A DNA stretch of 58,106 nt from Brumimicrobium sp964585545 (GCA_964585545.1 CAZPDT010000018.1:1-58106), one strand, 5' to 3'. Positions 16,381-24,957 are shown, counted from the stretch's first letter. Translations and numbers: made by a program. Notes: generated by a model from the letters alone, not told the origin.

Positions 16381-18162
16381 TTAATCCACTTTTCGGAGCC
16401 AACGATTCCCGAGTTTGTTTTCAGAATAATCAAAAGTATATTTGGTCTTATTTAAACTTCCCATTTCGGCATCAATGCTCATTAGTTCTTTATCTCGTGA
16501 TATAATTAAGTTGAATGTATCACCTTCATTTAACAAATCGAAAAAGTCGGTTAAATCACTTTCATCTACCCGAAATCCATTGAAAGCAATAATTTCATCT
16601 TTTGGAGATAAACCTGCCGATTCAGCAGCGCCCCCCGATTGAATTGACTTGATTTTAAGTTTTCCATTTTCCATTGCGAGATTCATTCCCATTGTAACAA
16701 ATTCATAATCTACTCGATTGATTGTTAAGCCCAATGGTTCGAATATCTTCGCATAAGGTATTGTTTCTGTTCCATTGATGTATCGATTAAAAAAATCATC
16801 CATATTTTTACCCACATATTGCTCTAAAGTTGACTTAAATGAAGCTTCTGTAATTCCAACATTTTTATCTTTATAATATTTATTGTACAGCTCCTGCATT
16901 AAATCATCAAGTGATTTTTTACCTTTTGAATGTTCAATAATTAGTGCATCGAAAACACCCGCTATTAAACTTCCTTTAGAATAATAAGAAATTGTAGTGT
17001 TTTTGCTGTTTTCATTAGGTCGATACGCCTTTATCCAAGCATCATACGAGGCATCAGCAACAGGTTGTACTTTATTTCCTGGACTCCCCTCTATCCAGTT
17101 TAAAGTGCCTTTGAAACGCTGTAGAAAATCATCTTCTGAATAAAACCCTGCTTTAAGAAGGATTAATTTAGAGTAATAGGTTGTAAAACCTTCCATCATC
17201 CACAATAAATCAGTATAATTTTCATTGCTGTAATCATATTCTACCAAGGTGCTTGGGCGCAATCTTTTGACATTCCAGATATGGAAATATTCGTGTGCAA
17301 CTAGAGATAGGAAGTCATTGTATTTTTCAGGACTGTAAGTCCACCGGTTTACACCCAATGTTGTTGAATTCATGTGCTCTATTCCCCCACTACCATGAAC
17401 TATGTTGTGAATAATAAACCAATATTCTTTATTGGGATTATGTCCAAAGATAGAAGTTGCTGCTTCTACTACTTTTGCCATATCTATTTTTAATTTTTCA
17501 ATATCATAATTTCCCGGTCCATACATAGCAACATGGTGTTTAACACCTGCCGCATTAAAACTAAAAGTCTCTTGATTACCAATTTCTATAGGTGAGTCAG
17601 CCAATTGATCAAAGTCTTTAAATGTAAATGTAGTTGTTCCTCCATCAGCAGCAAAACCTTCACGTTTAATTGGAAGAGGTGTTGTGATTTTACCAAAAGA
17701 TGGAGCGGGAACAATTGTGAGTTCTCCTCCTAAGTCTTTATAGCCTTCTGGAAAAGTAAAAGCATTTGTTCCATTTAAAAACCCATGAGTGTTGTCTAAA
17801 AAAGCAGTTCGAACAGTAAGATTAAAAGCATACACTTCATAGTTTACAATTATTTTTTTGGCATCTCCTTTATTTATTTCCCATTTATTTTTTCTCACTT
17901 TATGAACTGCCAGCTTTTTTCCATTTCCGTCAACCGCTTTTACCTGATTGACGTTTTTAGAATATTCTCGAACCAAATAAGAACCTGGATTCCAAACAGA
18001 CATTGTCAACACGACTTTGTCTTCTGGAAAATCTGTCAACGTTGTTTTTACATGGAAATAATGGGTCTCTGGGGCTGGCATAGACAGTTCATGATGAATC
18101 GATTGACCTAAGACAGAACTGCTAAAAATAAGTACAGTAGCAATAAAATTAAAATATTTCAT
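16381..18162 (-). CDS. M61-family metallopeptidase with PDZ domain
   Basis: The product has 593 residues from the ATG at 18162, which begins the signal peptide MKYFNFIATVLIFSSSVLGQ. A consensus promoter at 18185-18192 leaves only about 16 bases of leader, which argues against the upstream start at 18195. The amino-terminal beta-rich domain is followed by the peptidase domain with HEYFH at residues 290-294 in the M61 phrase AHEYFHIWNVKRLRP, and by the downstream EGFTTYYSKLIL helix with the third zinc ligand. A PDZ domain lies at about 490-580. The family contains glycyl aminopeptidases and related peptidases in the periplasm or outside the cell. The exact specificity is not readable. Confidence 0.93.
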   Translation of the reverse strand: MKYFNFIATVLIFSSSVLGQSIHHELSMPAPETHYFHVKTTLTDFPEDKVVLTMSVWNPGSYLVREYSKNVNQVKAVDGNGKKLAVHKVRKNKWEINKGDAKKIIVNYEVYAFNLTVRTAFLDNTHGFLNGTNAFTFPEGYKDLGGELTIVPAPSFGKITTPLPIKREGFAADGGTTTFTFKDFDQLADSPIEIGNQETFSFNAAGVKHHVAMYGPGNYDIEKLKIDMAKVVEAATSIFGHNPNKEYWFIIHNIVHGSGGIEHMNSTTLGVNRWTYSPEKYNDFLSLVAHEYFHIWNVKRLRPSTLVEYDYSNENYTDLLWMMEGFTTYYSKLILLKAGFYSEDDFLQRFKGTLNWIEGSPGNKVQPVADASYDAWIKAYRPNENSKNTTISYYSKGSLIAGVFDALIIEHSKGKKSLDDLMQELYNKYYKDKNVGITEASFKSTLEQYVGKNMDDFFNRYINGTETIPYAKIFEPLGLTINRVDYEFVTMGMNLAMENGKLKIKSIQSGGAAESAGLSPKDEIIAFNGFRVDESDLTDFFDLLNEGDTFNLIISRDKELMSIDAEMGSLNKTKYTFDYSENKLGNRWLRKVD

Positions 18163-18184
18163 AAAATTAGTCATTGATTTTTCC

Positions 18185-18192
18185 CAAATATA
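18185..18192 (-). promoter_or_regulatory. Promoter -7 element of the M61 peptidase gene
   Basis: TATATTTG on the minus strand is a perfect TAnnTTTG match. It sets the likely transcription start near 18179, so translation should start at 18174 or, more probably, 18162. Confidence 0.65.
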
Positions 18193-18214
18193 CAATTTAC
18201 CTCAAAGAATTCGT

Positions 18215-18222
18215 TAATTTTG
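18215..18222 (+). promoter_or_regulatory. Promoter -7 element of the coiled-coil lipoprotein gene
   Basis: TAATTTTG matches TAnnTTTG and lies 28 bp before the ATG at 18250. Together with 18185-18192 it makes a compact divergent promoter pair. Confidence 0.6.
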
Positions 18223-18249
18223 TATTAAGAAACTAATTATATTAAACAA

Positions 18250-19107
18250 ATGAAAAAATTCTTTTTGATTTTAACTTTGATTTATGCTTTTTCGGCATGT
18301 AATAATGATACTCCCCCTTCCGATATAACCAGTAGCGATGCTGGAAAAACGGAAATACTTAAGTTGCGTAATAAACTAGAGCAAATGCAATTGGAGAAAA
18401 ACAGGAACGATTCTACGCTTAATGAAGTCATTTCATTTTTCAATGAAGTACAAAGCAACTTGGCTAGAATTGGTGTGAAAGAAGATGAAATACGTGTAAG
18501 AAGTTCGAACCCTGAATTGACTGAAGATGATCAAAAATGGATTTTACAAGAAATTCAAAATATCAACTTCTTAAGAAAACAAAATGCCAAAACCGTTGGC
18601 GTTTTAAGAAAAAAATTATCGGATAAAGACCTTAAAATTAAGGAACTAAACAGTATGACCGATGGTTTAGTGAAACAAATCCAAGCCAAGAACGAACAAA
18701 TAGAAGCCCTGCAAACACAGCTTTCAGATGTGAATATGGAATATTCTAAATTATTCGATGACTATCAAGAGCAAGTTGAACTGAACTATGATGTGATGAA
18801 AGAAATGAACACGGTTTACTTTGCTTATGGAACAATGAAAGAACTGATTGAAAATGATGTTGTTGTTCAAGAAGGCGGTTTTATTGGAATAGGAAAAGAA
18901 ACAAAAGTTGCCGCAAACCTGAATCAAAAATATTTTAAAAAACTCGATAAAACAAAAGTAAAACAACTAAAAGTTGTAGGCAAAAAACCTGAATTGATTA
19001 CAGACCATCCTGTTTCATCGTATAAATGGGACGGTGACAAATTGATTATATTGGATGCTGATAAATTTTGGAGGGTTTCTAATTATCTTGTAGTTGAGGT
19101 AAAATAA
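18250..19107 (+). CDS. Coiled-coil lipoprotein of unknown function
   Basis: This is a 285-residue predicted lipoprotein. The signal MKKFFLILTLIYAFSAC ends in a lipobox with C17 as the lipidated residue. Residues of about 32-180 are heptad-rich coiled coil (KTEILKLRNKLEQMQLEKN, and AKNEQIEALQTQLSDV). A carboxy-terminal globular part of about 90 residues contains YFAYGTMKELIEND, then GGFIGIGKETK, and ends WRVSNYLVVEVK. This layout resembles a widespread Bacteroidota lipoprotein family that automated pipelines sometimes call Cbp1-like adhesins. I cannot verify that name and do not assign the function. The gene is alone, with its own promoter and a strong terminator at 19185. Confidence 0.85.
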   Translation: MKKFFLILTLIYAFSACNNDTPPSDITSSDAGKTEILKLRNKLEQMQLEKNRNDSTLNEVISFFNEVQSNLARIGVKEDEIRVRSSNPELTEDDQKWILQEIQNINFLRKQNAKTVGVLRKKLSDKDLKIKELNSMTDGLVKQIQAKNEQIEALQTQLSDVNMEYSKLFDDYQEQVELNYDVMKEMNTVYFAYGTMKELIENDVVVQEGGFIGIGKETKVAANLNQKYFKKLDKTKVKQLKVVGKKPELITDHPVSSYKWDGDKLIILDADKFWRVSNYLVVEVK

Positions 19108-19184
19108 TTCATTACAATAAATGCAGCCCTTTCCTTTTTAACATAAAAGAAAAAATACTGTACGCTAAAAAAAAAAAAAAACTT

Positions 19185-19217
19185 AAAAAGCCGTTCAATT
19201 ATCGAACGGCTTTTTTT
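19185..19217. terminator. Bidirectional Rho-independent terminator between convergent lipoprotein genes
   Basis: A GCCGTTC / GAACGGC stem (19190-19196 / 19204-19210) is flanked by an A-tract on the left and a T-tract on the right. It can stop transcription from both the plus-strand gene ending at 19107 and the minus-strand gene ending at 19235. Confidence 0.9.
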
Positions 19218-19234
19218 AATAACTTCAGATTTGT

Positions 19235-19732
19235 TTATTCAACGACATCAAATCGTGCTTTAACTTCAGCGTAATTACTTAAATCAACATCAGGGTTTTG
19301 TTGTATCGCAGAACTTTTAATAACAACCGCCTTATATTTGAATAACATATCTTTTGTCCAAGGACTACCGCTCGTTCCGTCAGCATTATACGTATAAATA
19401 TATAGTTTCCCACTGTCTTCTTCGAACTTAAAGGTTCTAATTACCCAACCCGTTTGAGAGTCTGAATGAAAAACAGTACCAGGTAATGCTCCCCAAGCAT
19501 CTTTCCCTTCTATTTCTGACCAACCATATACAAGCAAAACATCTCCTTTGCTATAGCCTTTTATTCCAGAATAAGAATTTTTATAAACCGTAGGACTAAA
19601 AGATAGTGAAAAAACAGTTGCTTGTGGTTTTTGATCATTCAACTCACTTTGGGTTGCTTTCTTATCACATCCCATCATAAACGTTACTCCAATTAGAAGT
19701 AGTGTTAAAGTAATTACTTTCATTATTTTCAT
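19235..19732 (-). CDS. Small lipoprotein of unknown function
   Basis: This is a 165-residue predicted lipoprotein with signal sequence and lipobox MMGC (C22 lipidated). An ATG at 19723 (MKVITL) is an equally good start. The mature part contains VLLVYGWSEI, an aromatic stretch (TGWVIRTFKF, KLYIYTYN) and repeated small polar turns, and is probably a single beta-rich domain. I do not recognise the family. The gene has an unusually structured leader of about 115 bases with two direct repeats and a long-range hairpin (see 19740-19827). It is convergent with the coiled-coil lipoprotein across a shared terminator. Confidence 0.8.
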   Translation of the reverse strand: MKIMKVITLTLLLIGVTFMMGCDKKATQSELNDQKPQATVFSLSFSPTVYKNSYSGIKGYSKGDVLLVYGWSEIEGKDAWGALPGTVFHSDSQTGWVIRTFKFEEDSGKLYIYTYNADGTSGSPWTKDMLFKYKAVVIKSSAIQQNPDVDLSNYAEVKARFDVVE

Positions 19733-19739
19733 ACTGATT

Positions 19740-19827
19740 AATATTTTAAGGTAGGTTTTAATATTTTAAGGTAGGTTCTAAAAATTAGTTTTTTCAATTT
19801 TTTGATTTTAGAAAATGGTAGAACCTA
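19740..19827 (-). repeat. Leader with a 20-bp direct repeat and a 9-bp inverted repeat
   Basis: Two copies of AATATTTTAAGGTAGGTT plus two bases lie in tandem at 19740-19759 and 19760-19779, the second differing at one base. TAGGTTCTA (19772-19780) is the exact reverse complement of TAGAACCTA (19819-19827). All of this lies between the predicted promoter and the ATG of the small lipoprotein. It could fold in the mRNA or bind a regulator. No function is shown. Confidence 0.6.
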
Positions 19828-19851
19828 TTTATCCACTTCCTAAAATCTATA

Positions 19852-19859
19852 CAAATATA
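19852..19859 (-). promoter_or_regulatory. Promoter -7 element of the small lipoprotein gene
   Basis: TATATTTG on the minus strand matches TAnnTTTG exactly and implies a leader of about 115 bases, long for this window. Confidence 0.55.
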
Positions 19860-20063
19860 TATGTTTTTATCATTTTCAATATAAAACTTTCATTTTTTTT
19901 CATATATATGATTATCAGTTATTTATATTAAATGTTTAATCTTGATATTTGCTCATATCTAAACAGGTTATACGCAAAATTTATCAAGCCGATTATTCCA
20001 TCTGCCCTTTTAATGGGTCATGTACAAAAAGTGGGGAGAAAGTTATATTTGTACAAAAAAAGT

Positions 20064-20452
20064 ATGGATAAAACAGCCTTAATTTCAGAGTTTCTACCAA
20101 GCGGAATACTTCAACATTTTGGATAATGAATTATAAAGAACTGGGCTATATTCCAGAAAGAAAAGACAGCCTTTATATTTATTTAGAAGAGAAAAACAGC
20201 CTTCCTGAAGGCTATGATAGGACTAAATATGAATCGAAAGGATTTTATAAGGAAAAGGTTGTACAAGATTTTCCGATAAGAGGAAAGCCTTTATTTTTAG
20301 TGGTAAAACGAAGGAGATGGTGACTAAAATTAAGTCCACACACTGTCATAAAAAGTGATTATAGCTTTGTAGCATCGGGAGTATAACTGACACGAGAAGT
20401 GGCAGATTTTTTAAAAGGTACAGGTAGAGACCCGAGAAGATACGATAAGTAA
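20064..20452 (+). pseudogene. Transposase N-terminal-region ORF of the IS, disrupted
   Basis: The reading starts MDKTALISEFLPSGILQHF and hits a stop at 20124-20126. The homologous sequence continues in another frame from 20126 (NYKELGYIPERKDSLYIYLE to FPIRGKPLFLVVKRRRW). That frame then meets TGA at 20321 and TAA at 20384 before reaching what looks like the natural end (GTGRDPRRYDK, stop at 20450-20452). So there is one frameshift and two nonsense codons. In intact ISAon1-type elements this ORF supplies the DNA-binding portion. Without it this copy is unlikely to move by itself. Confidence 0.8.
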
Positions 20453-20471
20453 TATTTCCAGTTATTTTTAC

Positions 20472-21404
20472 TTGAATGCAAGAAAAATAAGGAGGTATTA
20501 CAAACACAAACAAAGCGAATTTTCGACTTGGGAACAAAAAGAACACGCAGAGGAGTATCTAATTTATCCAGATAATTTGGGAACTCATATAGGTATTGAC
20601 GAGGTAAGTTTATCAAAAGGAGAACTTTATACGTTTGTTACCAATAAGCCTAAAAATGGAGGGAATAGAAATCTAATAGCTTGTATTCGTGGAACAAAAA
20701 GTAACGATATAATTCAAGTTCTTGAAAAACTCCCAAAACAGAGTAGAGACAAGGTCAAAGAAGTATCATTGGATATGGCTCCAAATATGGAAAGTGCAAG
20801 TAGAACAAGTTTTAAAAATGCTAAGTTGGTGACAGATCGTTTTCATGTCGTTCGATTAGTTCAGCAAGCTTTACAGCACCTTAGAGTAAAACTACGTTGG
20901 GAAGCTATAGATATAGAAAATAAAGCGATTGAAAAGGCTAAGGAAGAGCATAAAAAATATGTACCGAAAAGATACAGTAATGGTGATACCCCAAAACAAC
21001 TCTTAGCAAGAAGTCGATATATAATTATCAAGAAAGAAAATGACTGGACGGAGAATCAAAAGAAACGAGCTGAGTTATTATTTGAAAAATACCCCATCCT
21101 AGAACGAGGATATAAGCTAACTCTAGAGTTTAGAAATATCTATGAAGAAAAAATAAAAAGTAAAGCAGAGAGCAGAATGAAAGAATGGCTGATTAAATCA
21201 AAAGATTTTCCTGAGAATGTTTTTATAACGACTAATCACACTATTAACAATAGGTTAGATACCATTATGAATTTCTTTGATAATAGAAGTACGAATGCCA
21301 GAGCTGAATCATTCAATGCAAAAATTAAGCTCTTTAGAGCAAATCAAAGAAGAGTCAGAGATACTCAATTTTTTCTCTTTAGACTTGAGAAGCTTTTTGC
21401 TTAG
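20472..21404 (+). CDS. ISAon1-family transposase (second ORF)
   Basis: The 310-residue open frame has the ISL3-type DDE transposase core: THIGIDEVSL with the first aspartate, EVSLDMAPNM with the second, and NARAESFNAKIK with the glutamate near the carboxy end. The middle phrase VTDRFHVVRLVQQAL is typical. The annotated start is a TTG (20472), but the frame is open further upstream (ISNISSYFYLN) and overlaps the end of the broken first ORF. Translation may therefore be coupled to that ORF. The length is near normal and I see no internal disruption. It is probably expressed poorly, because the first ORF is broken. Confidence 0.87.
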   Translation: MNARKIRRYYKHKQSEFSTWEQKEHAEEYLIYPDNLGTHIGIDEVSLSKGELYTFVTNKPKNGGNRNLIACIRGTKSNDIIQVLEKLPKQSRDKVKEVSLDMAPNMESASRTSFKNAKLVTDRFHVVRLVQQALQHLRVKLRWEAIDIENKAIEKAKEEHKKYVPKRYSNGDTPKQLLARSRYIIIKKENDWTENQKKRAELLFEKYPILERGYKLTLEFRNIYEEKIKSKAESRMKEWLIKSKDFPENVFITTNHTINNRLDTIMNFFDNRSTNARAESFNAKIKLFRANQRRVRDTQFFLFRLEKLFA

Positions 21405-21484
21405 TCCCCACAAAATGGTCTTGACCCCAAAAAATAAATACAGACGAAACTGCCAACAAAAAATTAATTGTAAAAGAATTTGCT

Positions 21485-21841
21485 TTGGCAATTATTCAAA
21501 ATGACATAAATAAATTAAGCGACCTGTTGTGTGATGATGGCGATTATGAAATGCAAATTAAGAATTTAGTCATTAGAAAAGCAAATAAGAAATCCTTTAT
21601 TAAATGGTTTAAAAGAAAATTATCTGAAACGAAAGTAGATAAGATAGAATACGACCAATATATAGGTTGTTTCTTTTCGAATACGGTAATCCTATTGAAC
21701 GGTGGGGAGTTCCCAATTATACCGAAGGACAATTCTTATCGTGCAAAAATGGGGTTGATGTTGGAGACTGAAAATGATAAAATAAGTACAATAAAATTTT
21801 GTTCCTTATTTTTTAAAAACAGACAATCCATTTATTTGTGA
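21485..21841 (+). CDS. Hypothetical protein, probably 5'-truncated by the insertion sequence
   Basis: The frame is open from the right end of the insertion sequence (about 21425) through to a stop at 21839-21841. It reads INTDETANKKLIVKEFALAI and then about 117 further residues. There is no ATG near the front; 21485 is a TTG inside the open stretch. This suggests that the real start was removed when the IS inserted or the region was deleted. The product is small, mixed alpha/beta and rich in lysine, with VILLNGGEFP. It might belong to an NTF2-like or immunity-type fold, but I do not recognise it. The remnant left of the IS (around 19932-20013) does not obviously supply the missing amino terminus. 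Confidence 0.5.
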   Translation: MAIIQNDINKLSDLLCDDGDYEMQIKNLVIRKANKKSFIKWFKRKLSETKVDKIEYDQYIGCFFSNTVILLNGGEFPIIPKDNSYRAKMGLMLETENDKISTIKFCSLFFKNRQSIYL

Positions 21842-22059
21842 AATAAACATGAGAAAAGCAAATGAAAGAAATGACCCTTTCCCCTTTTAATAAACAATTG
21901 GAAAAGCCAGCCGCTAACGACAGCGTTCAATGGGAAAGTTAGAAAAAAAAGAACACATCCTTTTTAAATCTCTATGTAAAAGTTGCTTAAATCGAAAATA
22001 TTTGGCTATTTTTGATGAGAAAGTGCAAATAAAAGTGGGTTTTTAGACGGACTGACGTT

Positions 22060-22506
22060 ATGCCACTATCCATGAAAAGAGCAGATGAAAAATTGGGAAT
22101 TTCATCCAATATTAGTGATTTCGTTATCCCTGTTGATGCAGCAATTAATATGGACGGTACTGCATTATTTCAATGTGTAACAACTCAATTTATGGCACAA
22201 GATTATGGCATAGAAATATCTATTGTTAATTTAGTATTAATTACTTTTACCGTTGTAGCTGCTTCTTTAGGAACGCCTGCTATTTCGGGAGGTGGAGTTA
22301 TTATTCTTGCTTCGATATTGAACAGTGTGGGGATTCCAATTGGTGGTCTTGTCGTTATTATTGGCATAGATCGTATATTAGGAATGTTTAGAACATCGAT
22401 TAATGTAACAGGTGACCTTACTGCATGCTTGAGTTTTAACAAGCTTTACGGTATAACATCAAATAATAAAACGTTTGCGTCTCATGTAAAAAGTTCTGCA
22501 CTGTAA
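22060..22506 (+). pseudogene. Carboxy-terminal fragment of a dicarboxylate/amino acid:cation symporter
   Basis: Only about the last 140 residues of a sodium:dicarboxylate symporter family protein (normally 400 or more) are present. They contain the signature NMDGTALFQ, the substrate-site loop GTPAISGGGVI and DRILGMFRTSINVTGD. Upstream of MPLSMKRADEKL the expected helices and the serine-rich loop are missing. The last recognisable upstream bases (ACGTTA, for the usual ATLPL) are out of frame with what follows. The ATG at 22060 is therefore probably a fortuitous start. The 218 bp between this and the previous ORF hold no gene. The protein cannot transport without its first six helices. Confidence 0.85.
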
Positions 22507-22552
22507 ACCGAAGGTGTATACAGGTAAATGTAAACAAATAAATTCAACAATT

Positions 22553-23218
22553 ATGCAGATTCCCATAGATACGACATGGAAAAATGAATTAAAAGAAGAA
22601 CTACAAAAGACTTATTTTGAGGAGCTCATGGTATTTGTAAAATCAGAATATGCTTCAAAGACGTGTTTCCCTCCCCTAAAAAATATATTCTCTGCCTTTG
22701 AAGCTTGTCCTTGGAGCAGCTTAAAGGTAGTACTTTTAGGTCAAGATCCTTATCATGCTGCAGGTCAAGCAAATGGACTGTGTTTTTCTGTCAATACTAA
22801 TATTGCTTTACCTCCTTCGTTAAAGAACATTTTTAAAGAAATTAATAGTGATCTGGGAATTCCAGTTCCAAAAGATGGAGATTTATTCCGTTGGGCAAAA
22901 CAGGGAGTGCTGTTACTCAATTCAACACTTACAGTTCGCAATGGTGAAGCAGGGAGTCATCAAGGAAAAGGTTGGGAAAAATTTACCAATGCAGTGATAA
23001 AAAGGATTTCAACAGAGAAAAAAAATGTAGTTTTTTTACTTTGGGGAGGTTATTCACGAGCAAAAGCAAAGTTAATTGATCAAAGCAAACATCTTATTTT
23101 AGAATCTGAACATCCTTCGCCACTTAGTGCGAATCGTGGGTATTGGTTTGGAAATAAGCATTTTTCGAAATGTAATAAATATTTAAGTAGCAAAGGAATG
23201 AAAGAAATCAATTGGTAA
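22553..23218 (+). CDS. ung: Uracil-DNA glycosylase
   Basis: This 221-residue family 1 enzyme removes uracil from DNA as the first step of base excision repair. The catalytic motif GQDPYH (D65) and the carboxy-terminal HPSPLSA (H187) are intact, as are FLLWGGYSRAK and the uracil-binding phenylalanine in GLCFSV. The ATG at 22553 (MQIPIDTTWK) gives the standard length. The frame is open for 13 further codons upstream, but they do not resemble the family. The gene follows the symporter fragment and is followed by repeat A copy 3 rather than by a gene partner. Confidence 0.96.
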   Translation: MQIPIDTTWKNELKEELQKTYFEELMVFVKSEYASKTCFPPLKNIFSAFEACPWSSLKVVLLGQDPYHAAGQANGLCFSVNTNIALPPSLKNIFKEINSDLGIPVPKDGDLFRWAKQGVLLLNSTLTVRNGEAGSHQGKGWEKFTNAVIKRISTEKKNVVFLLWGGYSRAKAKLIDQSKHLILESEHPSPLSANRGYWFGNKHFSKCNKYLSSKGMKEINW

Positions 23219-23227
23219 ATAAAGTGG

Positions 23228-23345
23228 TTAACCCGTTTTCTAAGACAGAGATACTATGTAACATAAAATTGCTAACAATCCGTAAAAAACGTATAAAATC
23301 AATTCAAAAGATGATGAAAAATCCAAGCATTCTAATAAGTGAACT
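23228..23345 (+). repeat. Dispersed intergenic repeat family A, copy 3 (partial)
   Basis: Bases 23228-23276 match the 5' part of copy 1 closely (TTAACCCG, TCTAAGACAGAGA, TGTAACATAAAAT, GCTAAC). The central block with CAAAAATACACGCC is missing. The tail near 23325-23345 has only weak similarity (TTAGCTGATTA) to the 3' end of copy 2. The element lies between ung and the MFS gene, in the same kind of non-coding position as the other copies. Confidence 0.65.
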
Positions 23346-23366
23346 ATCAGTTAATTAGCTGATTAT

Positions 23367-24611
23367 TTAGATAGAATTATTCTCATTTAACTTCACCCAA
23401 ACCACAAGGCCCGAGAGCAAAGTGATTACCGCTACGATATTGATTGTAGTAAATAAACCAAAATATGTACCGAGTATACCTGCTAACAATGCTCCAATAG
23501 CATAACCTAAATCGCGCCAAAAACGATATACTCCAAGAGAAGACGCTCTCCAATTTGGGTGTGCTACATCACTAACTGCTGCCAATAATGAAGGATACAC
23601 CATGGCCGTCCCAATTCCCATAAATACCGCTCCCGTCAATCCTGAAATAAGCGGCTCAAAAAGTTCGAGGCCAATAATACCAAAACCAACCGATTGAATA
23701 ATCATCCCCCACACAATTAAAGGTTTTCTCCCTACCCTATCACTCAATGGTCCAGTAATGATTTGACCTAATCCCCAAACTAAAGGATAAATTCCCTTGA
23801 TCCATCCAACACCTTCTAAATGTACTCCCAACGATATAAATAATATAGGAAATACTCCCCAAGCCATTCCATCATTCAAATTATTAATTAATCCTGCTTG
23901 AGAAATCGAAAATAAATTCTTATTTTTTATTGAAGTCTCTTTAAAAACCCAAGGAAAACTAGGTTTGTGAGGATTTTTAATACTGTCTTTTGTTTTGATC
24001 TGGAAAGACTCTAGCTGGGTATGTTTTCGGGTGTCTTTAACAACAAATATAGACAATAACAAACCTAAAACAGTATAAGCTATACCAAGATAAAATGGCT
24101 CAGGACGCAAACCATAATTTGTAGCTATGTATCCTGTAATCAGAGCTGTTAGACCAATTGCACTATATCCTGATGCTTCATTAATTCCCATTGCCAACCC
24201 TCTTTTCTTTGGACCAACAAGGTCGATTTTCATATTGACTGTCATTGACCACGCCAATCCTTGACTAGCACCAAGTAAAATATTGGAAAATAAAATCCAA
24301 TTCCATGTTGGAGCCCAAGCCAATAAAAAAGGAACAGGAAGACCGACAAGCCATCCTGCTATCAATAATTTTCTTCGTGTATATTTATCAGCTAAAGCGC
24401 CTGATATTAAGTTTGTTAAGGCTTTAATGACTCCGAAAGCAATAATAAATGAAAAGATAAATAGCTCTGAGCTTAGATGAAAGTCTTCTTTACCAATGAG
24501 TGGGACAATAGTTCGTTCTAAACCAACCATGCCCCCGACCATCATATTTACAAAAACGAGAAGTGTAAATTGTTGCCAGTTTTCTTTTAAACCCAGTTGT
24601 ATATCTTTCAT
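23367..24611 (-). CDS. MFS transporter
   Basis: This 414-residue inner-membrane protein has 12 predicted helices. The family signature after helix 2 reads GALADKYTRRKLL, with the matching phrase GPLSDRVGRKPLI in the second half, so both halves are intact. It has no substrate-specific motif that I can read. It lies alone between two repeat-bearing gaps, and I see no adjacent regulator or enzyme gene that would suggest a substrate. Export of small molecules is as likely as uptake. Confidence 0.92.
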   Translation of the reverse strand: MKDIQLGLKENWQQFTLLVFVNMMVGGMVGLERTIVPLIGKEDFHLSSELFIFSFIIAFGVIKALTNLISGALADKYTRRKLLIAGWLVGLPVPFLLAWAPTWNWILFSNILLGASQGLAWSMTVNMKIDLVGPKKRGLAMGINEASGYSAIGLTALITGYIATNYGLRPEPFYLGIAYTVLGLLLSIFVVKDTRKHTQLESFQIKTKDSIKNPHKPSFPWVFKETSIKNKNLFSISQAGLINNLNDGMAWGVFPILFISLGVHLEGVGWIKGIYPLVWGLGQIITGPLSDRVGRKPLIVWGMIIQSVGFGIIGLELFEPLISGLTGAVFMGIGTAMVYPSLLAAVSDVAHPNWRASSLGVYRFWRDLGYAIGALLAGILGTYFGLFTTINIVAVITLLSGLVVWVKLNENNSI

Positions 24612-24723
24612 TTCTTTATATGTTCTAAAATTTATTTATGGATTTTTATTGAATGTGGTAAAGGTAAAAACAATCGTTGTTATTCTGTTTTAGACAACAT
24701 CATTTTATTTTCCATCACTATTT

Positions 24724-24957
24724 TAACCTGCATTATTCACCGCATTATTCCATACTAGAGATTAACACTTTTGTGATCAGCAGTTTATTCTCTATTAGGA
24801 GGTTTTTAATCAACCCTAAATTTGGGTGTCGATTATTTAATGCTTGGATTCTTTTGATTTTATATTTCGCTTGTAATGACTTGATATAGACTACTATTAT
24901 CTGGTAATTACGAATCTCATCTAAAATCAAAAATAATCTCATGAATAATGCAGGTTA
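24724..24957. mobile_element. MITE-like element with perfect 16-bp terminal inverted repeats
   Basis: TAACCTGCATTATTCA at 24724-24739 is the exact reverse complement of TGAATAATGCAGGTTA at 24942-24957, giving a 234-bp unit. Its interior (24814-24921) is shared with a relic at 3392-3497. No transposase frame is convincing; a 65-residue frame on the minus strand exists but is not preserved in the relic. The size, the terminal inverted repeats and the second genomic copy fit a non-autonomous transposable element. I do not see a clear target duplication. The rest of the 526-bp gap (24612-25137) holds nothing else I can identify. Confidence 0.6.

Larger units (their letters stand above)
20014..21428 (+). 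mobile_element. ISAon1-type insertion sequence (ISL3-like), first ORF broken
   Basis: The element of about 1.4 kb is bounded by imperfect terminal inverted repeats. The left end reads GGGTCATGTACAAAAAGTGG (from 20015). The right end, reverse-complemented, reads GGGGTCAAGACCATTTTGTG (from 21428). They share GGGTCA at the tip and GTGGGGA inside. Within it are a first ORF (20064-20452) similar to the ISAon1 transposase N-terminal-region protein and a second ORF (20472-21404) for the catalytic transposase. I could not find a convincing target-site duplication. The flanking DNA on both sides carries gene remnants, so the element sits in a damaged region. Confidence 0.85.

Noticed and set aside
21900..21950. 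Possible integron attC-like site (GCCGCTAACGACAGCG)
   Set aside because: The inverse core does not fit GTTRRRY and no integrase or cassette array is present.
24745..24942. 65-residue minus-strand frame inside the MITE-like element
   Set aside because: The relic copy near 3.4 kb carries stop codons in the equivalent frame, and no family is recognisable.
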